Shown here: one piece after another, positions 16,821 to 28,200 of the stretch
How the letters are laid out: every line of letters starts with the position of its first letter
Numbering within the stretch: the first letter of the stretch is position 1
Source: Branchiostoma floridae
Taxonomy: Eukaryota; Chordata; Leptocardii; Amphioxiformes; Branchiostomatidae
DNA length: 35,607 nucleotides
Assembly (NCBI RefSeq): GCF_000003815.2
Contig: NC_049990.1
Span: 17,941,221 to 17,976,827 of the forward strand
Direction of reading: 5' to 3'
Translations under genes and position numbers: made by a program
The notes under the pieces: model-generated
Database searches by the model: none
The model's input: only the letters and a program-made list of their open reading frames with translations
What the model was told of the DNA's origin: nothing

Positions 16821-18203
16821 AATGAATTGGTCCGAATATGCTTATACTGTTCTGTGTAAGCCTGGTGTGTTAGACCATATGGGCGATTTCCAACGAACAA
16901 ACATATGTTCTTCCATTCCCATAAAATGCAGCCAAATCTCTGATATCACCAACTTGAGTTTTCTGAATGTTGGAGGGTTGCCATTATTTTATATAAGGTA
17001 TGACCTAAATAAAGAATTCATTTAGGATACTTCCTAAGCCATGAACTAACTTCTAGAAGTAACATCAGTATACTTACTAATAGTTAGTAGTCATTAGCAC
17101 TTCCTCAGATGTTTTGGGATATTTGAATTTCCCGCGTAAGCGCAATGGCTCATGGGATATATCATCCAAAGAGGCGAAACCATTATAGCCAGGAGGAGGA
17201 ACATTGTCATACATTAAACATTAAAAAGCTTGATATCAATTCTTAAATGTAATAGCATTACTTAATAGTCGTCAGTAGAATATTTATATCCCGAAATATA
17301 TTCATTTCCAATTTTTTCCAGGTATACGGTGAAAAATCTATTTTATCGAATACCCCCTTTCAAAAATGATACCTTCCTGCATGAGCAAGTTCCAAAGTTC
17401 ATCGATGTCGTGACTTTTGCATTTTATCGAAAGTTTTGTAGTGTAGTTTTCCGTGCCCTCTGTCTACCTGTGACGATGTAATATTTACACTAAGGGTGGA
17501 GCACTGTCTTGTGTCACGAACAGAAAGAATTCCCAAGCTGAAAGCTACTGTTGAGAGTGAGTATTCTTTTTTTGTTGTTGAAAAATTATAGGCGTAAACT
17601 TCGGCTTTGTGTTTGTGCTAGATCGGTTCCTGGCTTCCCAGTGGGACTTCATGGCTTCCTAGGGCGTTTCCCGGATAAATCTGTTTATCTCTAATGTTTG
17701 CAGATGATAATACTGCGTAAAGAAGCAACGACACCTTTGTAAAGGCACGAAAAATATACACTTAGCACCCCACCCCCTTTTTAGCACAACTTTCACACCA
17801 GGAACTGGCAAGGGGGTGTTTTCGTGGGAGGGGGGTTAGAGTAGGATAGGAGTAAAGTACAGATTCGCAAGAGCTGAAAAAGTAAGTGTAGCGTAATACC
17901 AGAGTTTATGGGACAGGGTACAGCTTTAGTATTAAAACTGGAAGTTTTCAGTTGGAGGGATATTAACAACTTGTAGAGCATACAGGGCAAAGCAACATTC
18001 AGTCATAGTACTACATTGTACTAGTACGTACTACTACTGAACTTACTAGTACCAATTTACTTAGCAAACATAAACAAATTCAAGGACTGTTATCAAAATA
18101 ATGAACAAACATCAAACTGACAGTGAACACTTGTTATTCCTGTTATCAAATGATCAAAAATTTTATTCTAGCTCTGTTTTGTTTCACCATGGTTCATCTG
18201 ACA
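16821..18203. other. Intergenic DNA, nothing recognised
   Basis: No coding exon, RNA gene or clear repeat is evident. A GAGAGTGAGTATTC string near 17552 could be a splice donor of a non-coding MYO16 leader exon, but there is no second line of support. Confidence 0.4.
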
Positions 18204-18386
18204 AGCCCTTTCACAGAGGTCTGAATGGCGATAGGAACTCTAGGTAAATATTATGTCAAAGGTAAATTCCCCGTAAAAGAAATCAAAACCTGTCCGGACA
18301 TTTTTATGCAAATCGAAAGAATGGTCAAGGCATGGACTGTTTTCTTTACCTTTGACATATTACCTAGAATTCTTGTTGCCGCACAT

Positions 18387-19032
18387 CGGTCTGCCTAAAT
18401 ACCACAAACGACCACAAACGACTCGGAAATACCACAAACGACCACAAACGACTCTAAAATGCAGTGTGTATGGGTCAAAGACCTTGTGTGGTGCTCTGGA
18501 GACATTGTTTACACATTTATAAATTTAAATAACGCAGCAAGTCCTGCGTATTCACCAGTTATTTCGAGTTAGTCCGCCGGTTACAAGATCGGTCACGATG
18601 GCTGAGCGCACTGTCAATGAATGCGTGCCTGTATTTGAGGCTGAAAAACACTTAGTATACAAGTTTTATAAGTTGACAATGATAGAGTTGTGTCATGCTA
18701 TAATCTATGAACCAACAGCTTCCATAGTTTTATCGTCCTGTCGTTTATGGAGCCGAGGAAGGTATCGAGGACTTCCCCATGCAGACTCCTAGCACGAGCT
18801 ATCCAACATGGCGGCAAAGAATCGCTTCGATCTTGAAACCGGCGGACTAACTCGAAATAACTGGTGAATACGCAGGACTTGCTGCGTTTTTTAAATTCAT
18901 AAATGTGTAAACAATGTCTCCAGAGCGCCACACAAGGTCTTTGACCCATATACACTGCATTTTAGAGTCGTCTGTGGTCGTTTGTGGTATTTCCGAGTCG
19001 TTTGTGGTCGTTTGTGGTATTTAGGCACACCC
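18387..19032. mobile_element. Mutator-like foldback element, 204-bp TIRs, 9-bp TSD
   Basis: Arms 18387-18590 and 18829-19032 are near-perfect inverted repeats of 204 bp each around a 238-bp core. GCCGCACAT flanks both sides (18378-18386 and 19033-19041). Long terminal repeats with a 9-bp duplication are the Mutator hallmark. The outermost arm contains internal direct repeats of the type ACCACAAACGACCACAAACGACT in two tandem rounds. It has no transposase, so it is non-autonomous. Confidence 0.85.
18598..18792 (+). CDS. Hypothetical 64-codon ORF in the core of the Mutator-like element
   Basis: The ATG follows the left terminal repeat by a few bases in a reasonable initiation context (GTCACGATGG) and reads to TAG at 18790-18792. 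I recognise no domain. It may be captured host sequence, a transposase remnant or chance; the length is compatible with chance. Confidence 0.2.
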   Translation: MAERTVNECVPVFEAEKHLVYKFYKLTMIELCHAIIYEPTASIVLSSCRLWSRGRYRGLPHADS

Positions 19033-19774
19033 GCCGCACATGCGTTCTGATCTCTGTGAGAGGGCTCATTGCTAAGCTACATGCCAAAAAGTCTGGCACT
19101 CAATTAAATGAAAATTGAATATTCGACCTGAATATGCACGTATACAGCTATCTGCATGCACTCTCACACTAATCTACTAAATGAGATCATTATAAAGAGG
19201 GCCCTCACACGACTATATAAACTCTCTGTAACGATGGTAACGGGGATGGAATATGGCATTTAGAATGTTTGATCCCTCTCGCATGCTGAAAATAATTGGA
19301 GCAACAAACCGAGCTAAAATATGATGGATTCCATGCCATCAGCTTTCTGCAGATCTCCAAGAATCTCAGGATTTGTTTTGGTCTTTTATGTAGGACAAGT
19401 TTTAGGGGGTCAAAAGGTCATAAGAAGAATGGTTCTAAACAGGTAATGTGGCTCTAGTCATTGTTTATAAGACTATAAACTTGTTTTCAAATGGCAAAGG
19501 ATAAACATTTAAAAAAAAAAGACAGGTGGTCAAAAGGTTATGCAAGGAGTTGGCAACATCACAAAGGAATAACATAACCAAGAAATGCCAATAACATAGT
19601 TTCAGCCTGTATTGTTTGGAATACGTTGTCATTGCTTTGACCTGGGGCTCAATTTCTGGCCTTAAGCCATTGGTACGTGCTTTGAATACTTCACCTGTAT
19701 TATGTGGCCTCCAATCCAAGCTAGATCTTATCTTAGATAAGTAAGTAAATGAATTTATGTACACATATCAGTAT

Positions 19775-20503
19775 CCTTTACCGTAAGTGTACAATGTATT
19801 TCTGTTTTGTTGTATGACCTGAAGCTATTGTCACATGGTTTTAGTACTTTGTTTTTCCAAATATTAGAGACCCGAATTGCAGTACTGAGTATGTATGTAA
19901 GTAAGAAGAGCAGGAAGTTTCTGGCAGGGGTGGGTGTGTGTTCAACACAAACAGTGTGTCCTTTACTAAGTGTACAATGTATTTCTGTTATGTTCTATTA
20001 CCTGAAGCATTATAGTATATGGATACTTTGCTTTTACAAGTGTTAGAGATCTGAATCACAGTAAGTAAGTAAGAGGAGAAGGAAGTTTCTGGCAGGGGTG
20101 GGCGTGTGTTCAACACAAACAGTGTGTCCTTTACTAAGTGTACAATGTATTTCTGTTATGTTCTATTACCTGAAGCATTATAGTATATGGATTTGCTTTT
20201 ACAAGTGTTAGAGATCTGAATCCCAGTACATGTAAGTAAGAGGAGAAGGAAGTTTCTGACAGGGGTGGGCGTGTGTTCAACACAAACAGTGTGTCCTTTA
20301 CTAAGTGTACAATGTATTTCTGTTATGTTCTATTACCTGAAGTCACATACTTGTACACTATAATAGTATAATTGCTTTTTCAAATGTTAGATACCTGAAT
20401 CACAGTACGTACATGTACATGTAGCATGTACTTACTAGTACTACGTAAGAGGAGAAGGAAGTTTCTGGCAGGGTTGGGCGTGTGTTCAACACAAACAGTG
20501 TGT
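19775..20503. repeat. Minisatellite of four 167-209 bp units
   Basis: Units begin CCTTTACTAAGTGTACAATG at 19775 (diverged), 19960, 20128 and 20295, with a trailing CCTAAAG at 20504 (spacings 185, 168, 167 and 209 bp). Each contains TTCAACACAAACAGTGTGTC, GAAGGAAGTTTCTG and AGGGGTGGGCGTGTG. Units 2 and 3 are nearly identical, so expansion is recent. The last unit gained TACATGTACATGTA-type sequence. Confidence 0.92.
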
Positions 20504-20799
20504 CCTAAAGGTTGCCCTGTCAAACATCTGGCAGGTCAGGCCCAGGGGATCAGATACTGACAGGAACTGTTGCCAGGTTGATCTGTGGGGATTGGATAAA
20601 GGGCTCAAGTGTGAGGAATGATTCCAGAACTGTGTCATTTTGTACTGATGAAGGCAACAGATGGTCCTGGAAACGTTTACTATAGAATTAAAGAAGATTG
20701 TGTAACGAATGTCCAATGATGATGTAACAAAGAGGACTTCAAATGATTTGAGAACTGTCGTGTATATTGCCAGATGTACTAGTTACATCCATAAAAATA

Positions 20800-21740
20800 G
20801 AGGTATTATTTTTGTTTGGTATGTCTGTCTGTGTGTGTGTGCATGTCTGTGTGTACAGATATTTGTGAGCAGTATAACTTAAGAAACTCTTGCCTTCTAG
20901 TAATATACCAATATTCACTGCGGATAAAAGATATCTTATTTATAGTGTAATGAAAAGAGAGATTTACAATCATAATATAAGGTTTTGAATTTGAAATAGA
21001 ACACTTTGTCATATTTATTGAAGTTTTCAACTGTCATACAACACAAATGTTTCTCACTTTGTCATATTACTTTTTTCAGACCTTTTAGTACATGCAGTAG
21101 AATACTTGTACACTATATGACAACAGTTTGTGACCTTTAAAAGAAGTCTGTGTTCTGGCTCAGTCTGTATCCACTTGGTGGAAGTAATCTCAAACAAAAG
21201 GTTACACACAATGATTATCACCAATGACTCACCATTATGAATGGGGTCCGTTTCCTATGTCTAATTCTTTAGATGATTATGGAGTTTGTACTGTTCAGTA
21301 CAAACAGGGTACGTTATACCCTGAGGCAGTTAACTGGGTTTGACAGAAAAACAAACATGAGTGTGACCAGGAAGTGGGGGCCTGCTATCTTAACTTAAGC
21401 CAATCAAGTGTTAAGCAGTGTATACGTAGGTGTGAATTCAAATGTGATTATTAAAACCCTAATTAAATGCATACCCTCTGAAATTGTTATTGTTTGCTAC
21501 TTGTCCTTGCTAATAGTTGCATTACTTATACTCATCTAGTACGTGATAGGAATTATTGTTGAACCTGTCTAACATCAGACACAGCCTGCGCACACACACA
21601 CTTCAGAGTGAAGTCGAGATACTGTTACCTCCATGAGAAATCATTTTTGTGTGTGTCTGTCCGTATGCTTGTGTCTCTGGATACTCGTACATCATGTATT
21701 TGTGGTCAGCATAATTTTAGAACCGTAGGTAAGGTAAGGT
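20800..21740. repeat. Two copies of a TGTGTGTCTGTC / GAGCAGTATAACTT repeat
   Basis: ATTTTTGTTTGGTATGTCTG followed by TATTTGTGAGCAGTATAACTT (20809-20881) resembles ATTTTTGTGTGTGTCTGTCC followed by TATTTGTGGTCAGCATAATTTTAGAAC (21642-21723). Both are fragments of an unnamed dispersed repeat. Between them the DNA is AT-rich and featureless. Confidence 0.45.
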
Positions 21741-23804
21741 AAGGTACTAGTAAATAGATCGTAAGACTATTTGGTATGTGGATACAGGTTAGAAAGAAAA
21801 ATGTCAAGGTCTGAATTTTGAGCCCCCTAGTGTGTGGTCTTGGTACTGCAGCAGAGCATTCAATTGTGTTTTTTTGTGTCAACCTGAGGAAGAAGTGGTG
21901 TAGGTTTGAGCTCCCTAGCAATTTGCTCTGGAACTGCAGGGACAGATTTGTTAAAAATTTTAGAAGATGAGGATTACTTCAAAGTCTCAAACAAAGAAAA
22001 GAAGGACTTTCATGATATTTTGAATTGAATTTTGTAGTTACTGTAAAGTTTCGTGCAATTGCAAGGAAAATGGGTGGAACCATTGGACCTCAGCCTTGCA
22101 CAAAATTGCTTTTTGTTTTGATGACAGATTGTAACTTTTGAGACTGACCCTTTTGTTGGGAAGAGGCCAGAAGTGGGCTGGTAAGTACAACTTAACAACT
22201 GGAAACCATCTGTCACTGGAGGGTTGGAATTATGTTTTATTTCATGAAAGTATGAAATATTGTATACATAATGTTATATACTTATGAATATAACACACAC
22301 ACTGTCCTGAGTTGAAAAGAGATATATCTGATCAATCGTTTTATTAATAAAGTATTACAACACATCTTAATTAAAAGGCATTGATAAATACAGTTAACAA
22401 ACAGATGGAACTTCGAACGATTGGAAGTCTCCCTAAAAGTATGTACGATGCATATACATACTTTTTAGGATGATTTCTGACATATATCAAATGCTCACAT
22501 ATGGATTTTGAGCTAATAATAGCAAAGTGTGGGTCCCTGTGAAATTTGTAACAGAGGAATCTTTGATTTCCTGTAGTTGGACCTTGGACGATGTCCAAAG
22601 TCAATACACACTAGGTAAAGTGTACATAGCTTAAACATTGATTACATGTTGGCTAAGGCTAGATCCTAACTATTTATAAATGTAGTCCGACAGGCCTGTG
22701 GTAGTTTGTCCCATTTTTGTATTGATTAGGGTGCCACAGCACAAAAAGGTGCAAGTTACTTTTACTTTTGTATTAGTTTCTTTGCTAAAGCCTAAAGGTA
22801 AAGGTACAGGTAGTCCCATGGCCTAATTGTAATGCTATAGGGGCAGTGTGTTGCAGAAACTGGCTGCTAAGACTGTCTGTTTTCTCAATCAATCACTCAA
22901 TGAATCAATAAATCACAGGTATCAATGGACTTCTTTACACTGTCTTTACTTAATTTTCCAAAAAATGTTCATTTTCCCAACAGGCTTAGAAATCACATAG
23001 CCATGAACTCGTTACATTTTGAAACGTTTAAATCATGTTTAAAAGTACATATTCGAGAAAATGTGGTACTCAAAATGTCATACACAATTTCAATCAGAAT
23101 ATAGACTCTCTGTCCTATTTCTTTGTAATGCAGAATTCTGTACATTTTGCAATTGGGAACTACAGTATGTATCATAGGTGCTCTGCAACTTTATTGCCTT
23201 AATTGATTAATACGGTAACCTTAAATTGGGCCACTCTTTCTTACATGTATATGGGAAAGTACCTTGTGTTGTACAATCATTAGATTTAATAGATGCATGC
23301 AATCTCAAAGTGTAACCACAATGATGTCGGTTATAGTGACCCACTGAACAAATTATATGTTGCTTGATTGCAACTTTGATATCATTATGAAAATCGTTTA
23401 TCATATTTAGATATATTTAGCAGCAATGCAGTCAACCTCACGCATTGCTTGCTTGCAAAGGTATATATCTAAATTGAAAAACAAATATTATATTTCATAT
23501 CATGCTACTGTTTAGTCTCTAAGAAAACTATTGGTATCAACCACTTAAAATTTGAATGATTGATAGTCAAACAATGAAAGGAAAACAAAGAAAATTAAAC
23601 ATCAATTGATATTGTGAAAAGAAAGCTTATTTTCCTAATCTGTCATTTCAAACAAACATAATATTATCTTGTACTGTAATGTATATGTAGTAGCTAACCA
23701 ACATCTATCACACCACAGTTATCCCTCAGAAATCTTACTGTGATTATTACTATTAGTTGCTTTAGATTAAGAACCATTTGCTTATTGCATCAAGCATTAA
23801 CTGT
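21741..23804. other. Intergenic DNA, nothing recognised
   Basis: AT-rich, with only short frames and a GGTAAGGTAAGGTAAGG micro-repeat near 21730. No exon, RNA gene or clear transposon end is seen. Confidence 0.5.
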
Positions 23805-23926
23805 TAGCCTGGATACCATCCTCTATAGTTACCGCTAGCTCAATCTTCTCCCTTACTAATCCATGGTTTAGATTGGTGCAAAAAGATTGAGCCAGTGGTT
23901 ACTACAGAGGACGGTACCCAGGCTAC
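23805..23926. mobile_element. Palindromic MITE TAGCCTGG, copy 2
   Basis: It starts TAGCCTGGATACCATCCTC and ends GACGGTACCCAGGCTAC, with an inner pair CTAGCTCAATCTT against AAGATTGAGCCAG. It is the same family as 4360-4477, but without a clean target-site duplication. Confidence 0.8.
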
Positions 23927-24129
23927 ATGTTGTCAGATACATTAATCTTCTTTAACCTTTAAATTATTCAGTATAAAGCCTACATATAATCCTGACCTAC
24001 ATACTAGTATACATAATTATAGCTCCCAGGCCACAGATTGAGAAGGCTGGTTGCAGATACCAGTGAGTAGTTGACTCGTACTTGTGAAATGTGAAACATG
24101 AAGTTCCCTGTTGGTTCTAATCCTGTTAG

Positions 24130-24500
24130 GGTCAACAGCCTGATGTGTGCATGTTTGACATGGTGGACTGATCCAGCTGACTGCCAGGGTGCCAGCCCTG
24201 TGTTTTACAACAAGGGTCAGGCCTTTTCAAATCATAGGATGAAGCTGGGATGAAATGCTTTCTGTGGAATTTTACTGGGTTTAACATACGTTTTGCACAT
24301 CTAGCCAGAGTGTCATCCTAAGTTAGTTTTTTGTGGCTTTAGAAGGGGAGGCCCGGCAAACGACACATACATGTGTGTGTAACTAGGATGATACTGACTC
24401 AGAGCCTAATGTACATCAAGAACCTTGGGTTTAGTATGCTGTGGGCCCAGTGCGTGTCAGGCCATTTCAAATCAGGATGAAGCTGGGATAGCAGTCCTAT
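24130..24500. repeat. Decayed local duplication
   Basis: GGTCAGGCCTTTTCAAATCA followed by GGATGAAGCTGGGATG (about 24216-24254) recurs as TGTCAGGCCATTTCAAATCA followed by GGATGAAGCTGGGATA (about 24456-24491), roughly 240 bp apart in direct orientation. Confidence 0.65.
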
Positions 24501-24770
24501 CCAATTTACATTTTGTAGCTACATTGTACTAACTAGTTTTTCAATAGGGATCCTGGGTTTTGTGCATGTTCAACCCAAAATTGGGTTTCAAAATTGGGTT
24601 ATTCAGTATGACAGAAATCTTTCCCAGGATCTAGGATTCTTTAATACATTGGCATTTTCTTAGGATACCTTAGAGTATGATCTTACATAAAGAAAAGAAA
24701 AATAGGGTTAAATCTGCATGAAGTATTGTAAGGACCTCCATTCAGACTCTTATCTGTCCTTCCCATCAGT

Positions 24771-25045
24771 GCAGTGTTTGGAGGTTGGTTCATTCTGCAC
24801 AAAATGCCAGGGTTTTATAAACTGTAATTACAGGATACAGACCCTCTTCTGTCATTGATGCAGTGTAAATGTGGTTCATTCTTATAGATGCACAAAATGC
24901 CAGGGTTTTACAAACTGTGTCTTACAGGCTACAGACCCTCATCTGTCTTTCATGCAGTGTAAATGTGGTTTATTCTGATAGATGCACAAATATCAGGACC
25001 ATGTTAGAAATGCCAGGGTTTTGTCTTACAGACTTCACACCACGG
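24771..25045. repeat. Triplicated ~90-bp tandem repeat reaching the first MYO16 coding exon
   Basis: Unit starts (GCAGTGT) are at 24771, 24860 and 24954. Each unit holds TGCACAAAATGCCAGGGTTTT or a close variant and then a TTACAG acceptor-like site followed by an ACAGACC- or ACTTCACACC-like string. The third TTACAG (ending 25031) is the apparent splice acceptor of the MYO16 start-codon exon. A partial fourth unit may precede at about 24740. Confidence 0.85.
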
Positions 25046-25279
25046 ACAGCATGGAGATCGACCAATCAGTGTTGGAGCAGCTGCCCCTGGAGCAGCGCCG
25101 GCGCCTGGTGCGGCGGATACGACAGGACCAGATCCGCGCCTACATGGAGTGGGAGAAATCGGGCGGAGCCAGGATCCCCGCCCGCAGACAGAGGAGGGAC
25201 AACAGGAGGAGGACTCAGGTGGAGTTTGGAGCGGAGACAATTCTACAGGAAGCAGTGGCCAGGTTTGATGACATTGAAG
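25032..25279 (+). CDS. MYO16: MYO16 exon with start codon: N-terminal helix
   Basis: Acceptor TTTTGTCTTACAG; 19 bp of leader; ATG at 25051; donor GTAAAC at 25280, phase 1. The start matches the vertebrate N-terminus MEIDQxxLExLPLxQRxRLV. It encodes a basic helix ([21 protein letters not shown]), an Arg-rich stretch and [15 protein letters not shown]. At the position where vertebrates have a PP1-docking KVHF, this protein has QVEF without a basic residue directly before V. The upstream acceptor implies a non-coding leader exon I cannot locate. Confidence 0.95.
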
Positions 25280-28200
25280 GTAAACTGACCAAAACTGTGA
25301 TGTTTCTTTTTCAATAAATGTATATGCAGCACTTAGAATGTAAACTTTGCAGTTTGCAAAAGATTTGGGATTACATAAATGACATAAACTTTTGCGTGTT
25401 AATGAATTTGGGATGGATGTGAAGTGTAATCTTCAAGCAGATCACGCGTGGCATAAGACTAGTATCATAAGCTGAGGGAAGGTAGTTTAGCTGGCAGCAT
25501 GGCCGGTNNNNNNNNNNNNNNNNNNNNNNNNNNNNNNNNNNNNNNNNNNNNNNNNNNNNNNNNNNNNNNNNNNNNNNNNNNNNNNNNNNNNNNNNNNNNN
25601 NNNNNNNTATCTTATGCCACGCAAGATCTGCTTGGAGATTAGTCAAGTGGATGTAAATGAAGAATGAGTGTTATAAGAATTTTATTCAGAATGTCATTTA
25701 CATGTACCATATGTGAATTGCACATGTAGATACCATACATCTCATTCTAAGATTCTATCAAAAGTAGCTGTTAACTCAAGGCAATTCTTGTAGTTCTAGG
25801 TTGCTGTAAAACTAAAACCAGATGCAAGTTGAAATGATTCATACTTTTGTAACATTATAAATGACAAATTCTGCAGCCTATACATTTTTAAAATCAATTA
25901 CTTATCTTAGACACAATTAATACTTAATCATTACATAGAAGGACAACCTTTGGAACATACTTGTGCTGGATTTTTACTTAGGATGTGCAACAATGTACAT
26001 TTAAAACCCACTCCGTCTGACAACATAACCTTAGCTGGACATCTGGTTATCAGCTTTGTCACCACAGGTTCAGAAACCACTACCAGGGCTGGAGCAGCTT
26101 TGTTTACACCTTAAACACTGGTGTCAACAGCAACTACATGGGGGGATTCTAACAATACATCACTCATAGGGTTGGACAAGTTTTCTAAAAAAATGTCCTA
26201 TCTGACAGGCAAGTACGTAAAAAATTTACTTGCCTAAACCAACTTTTCCCTTGACCGAGATCTAAATGACATTTTTCCTATGTTTTTTCACTTCCATCAG
26301 TAGAATAATCCTTGTTATTGGCTCTATTTTTCTGTGATGACCAATGCTTGATGTCATAACTGTGAAAAGTAGCAAGTATATCAAAATCTTACTCCATGGA
26401 AAAAATTTGAGTTGCCCGATCAGGCAAGTGGGGTAGGATAGCTCAATCTGGCTAGTAGACTTGTCCAACCCTGACTCATCTACATACTCATTTCTGTACA
26501 AGGAAGCTGATGTAGAAAGTTGTGTAACCTGATACATGTATGTTTGTTACAGTTTTGAAGCTACTGGACAGTGGTGTGGACCCCAACACAGCGGGGTCAA
26601 CCGGGGTCACTTTACTTCACCAGGTATGGCACAGAAGATCAGTCAAAACAACTTTTGCTATTTGATATCAGGATTGTCCCTGCGGCTCAACAGGTAGCGG
26701 CTCCACAGTTGATGTACATGTAGAATGAGATGCCATGTTGGAGGGGGTGCCCGTGCTAGCAGCCCCTCCCTGTAAAATGTACCCTGCTTCTGAAACAGCA
26801 AGGAAACTTGCTACCCTATATGTGCCACTAGGCACTACAGCTTACAAGGATCTCAAGAACAATTTGATATCAACAACAAAAAATTGTCTAGCAATTATCA
26901 TCTTCCATTTGATTATTGGAAAGTTTAACTTTATATTGCACAGCGATCATAAGTCAAAGGTAATTTTACAATGGTCACTTCTTTAACCTGTCTTGTTCCT
27001 TTTTTCTGTCAGCAACTGAATGATTTGATTTTGCTGTATCAACTATCATGTATGACTCTGTTGATATTTTTCATTCTCATCTTGTAAATTTACTGAAAAT
27101 GAACTACATGTAAAAATGAAACTTAACATTTTACTTCATTTTTAACAACATGTTCTGGACTTGTTTTCCAGTGTTGTAAGGACAATAACGTGTCTACTGC
27201 TGAGATCCTGGTGCAGAAGGGGGCAGGGGTCAACTCACTGGACAATGACCTCTGGACACCCCTACACATGGCCTGTGCCTACGACTGTCCTGAGATCGTT
27301 CATCTTTTACTCATGGTGAGGAAAATACTGTGTCTGTCTTGTTCACCAGAAAAAAGTTACAAATTAAGCATTGTAATATTATCGTTTCAATAGTAAATAA
27401 TAGTCCAATGAATGCACTTCTCAATAGAAACCTCAAAGATGGGTACTGTACATTGTAGGACTGGTGTAATCATTTTGAAGACCTTTCATTCAGGGATACA
27501 ATTTAAGACTTATTTTGTGTTTTGATCCCATCATTATGCTTATAAAAAATCACTATTTCCTTTTGCACAGCTTAAAACGAATGACTTCGAAATTTTGATT
27601 AAAAAAGTAGTCAGCCTGTTTTTCAGACAGGTTATACAAAGCTGGTTGAAATACCAACTACGCCCCCCAGAAAATAGCATACAAGTCAAACAGCAACTCC
27701 TTTGCTTGAATTCACATATTTGCATAAGTGGGCGACCTCTTTTCTCCTCAGCCTTCCTCAATAAAAAAGTACTTTTTGTAAACGACATTATTGACGCTGA
27801 TAATAATTTTTTATCTTTTGACAATTTTGAAGTCAAATTCGGAGATGTCTGTACAGCTTATCAGTATCGTCAACTTTTGTCAGCTATTCCTCCTCAATGG
27901 AAACATTTTCTAAGACAAAGCTCCTCAGCTGAGCTACGTGTTTGCATCCCTGCCTGTAGAGATGTAACCTGGCTACAAAGTAAAAATATTAATAAATGCC
28001 TATATGCTTTCTACATGAATGAAGCCAGATTATGTGAAACTTCAGACAGGATACAGTACACGTGGGAAGACTATTTCAACTGCCCAATACCATGGCAAAA
28101 GGTTTATAGCCTACCTTACAAAATTTCCATTGACTCTAGTGTTTGCATGTTTCAACATAAACTATTATTCAAATACTTGACCGTGAACAAGACCTTATAC

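Larger units (their letters stand above)
18204..19066. mobile_element. Older palindromic MITE, split by a Mutator-like element
   Basis: The left arm AGCCCTTTCACAGAGGTCTG (18204-) and AACTCTAGGTAAATATTATG TCAAAGGTAAA (about 18236-18267) pair with TTTACCTTTGACATATTACC TAGAATTC (about 18348-18371) and, beyond the inner insertion, with TTCTGATCTCTGTGAGAGGGCT (19045-19066). The right arm is contiguous only if 18387-19032 and one duplication copy are ignored. Its own target duplication is not clear. Confidence 0.75.
25280..26552 (+). other. MYO16 intron 1 with gap and MITEs
   Basis: Holds the palindromic element broken by the second N gap (25427-25641) and the AGGGTTGG MITE (26168-26473). The remainder is AT-rich and unremarkable. 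Confidence 0.7.

Noticed and set aside
17540-17570. GAGAGTGAGTATTC as a splice donor of a MYO16 leader exon
   Set aside because: A single consensus match with no transcript, promoter or conservation evidence; too weak to annotate.
18392-18460. Short regularly repeated ACCACAAACG units resembling a CRISPR-type array
   Set aside because: Units are adjacent without spacers, occur inverted in the other terminal repeat, and lie in an animal genome; they are part of a transposon end.
25004-25240. Minus-strand Pro/Cys-rich ORF over the first MYO16 coding exon
   Set aside because: Antisense shadow of an Arg/Glu-rich coding exon.
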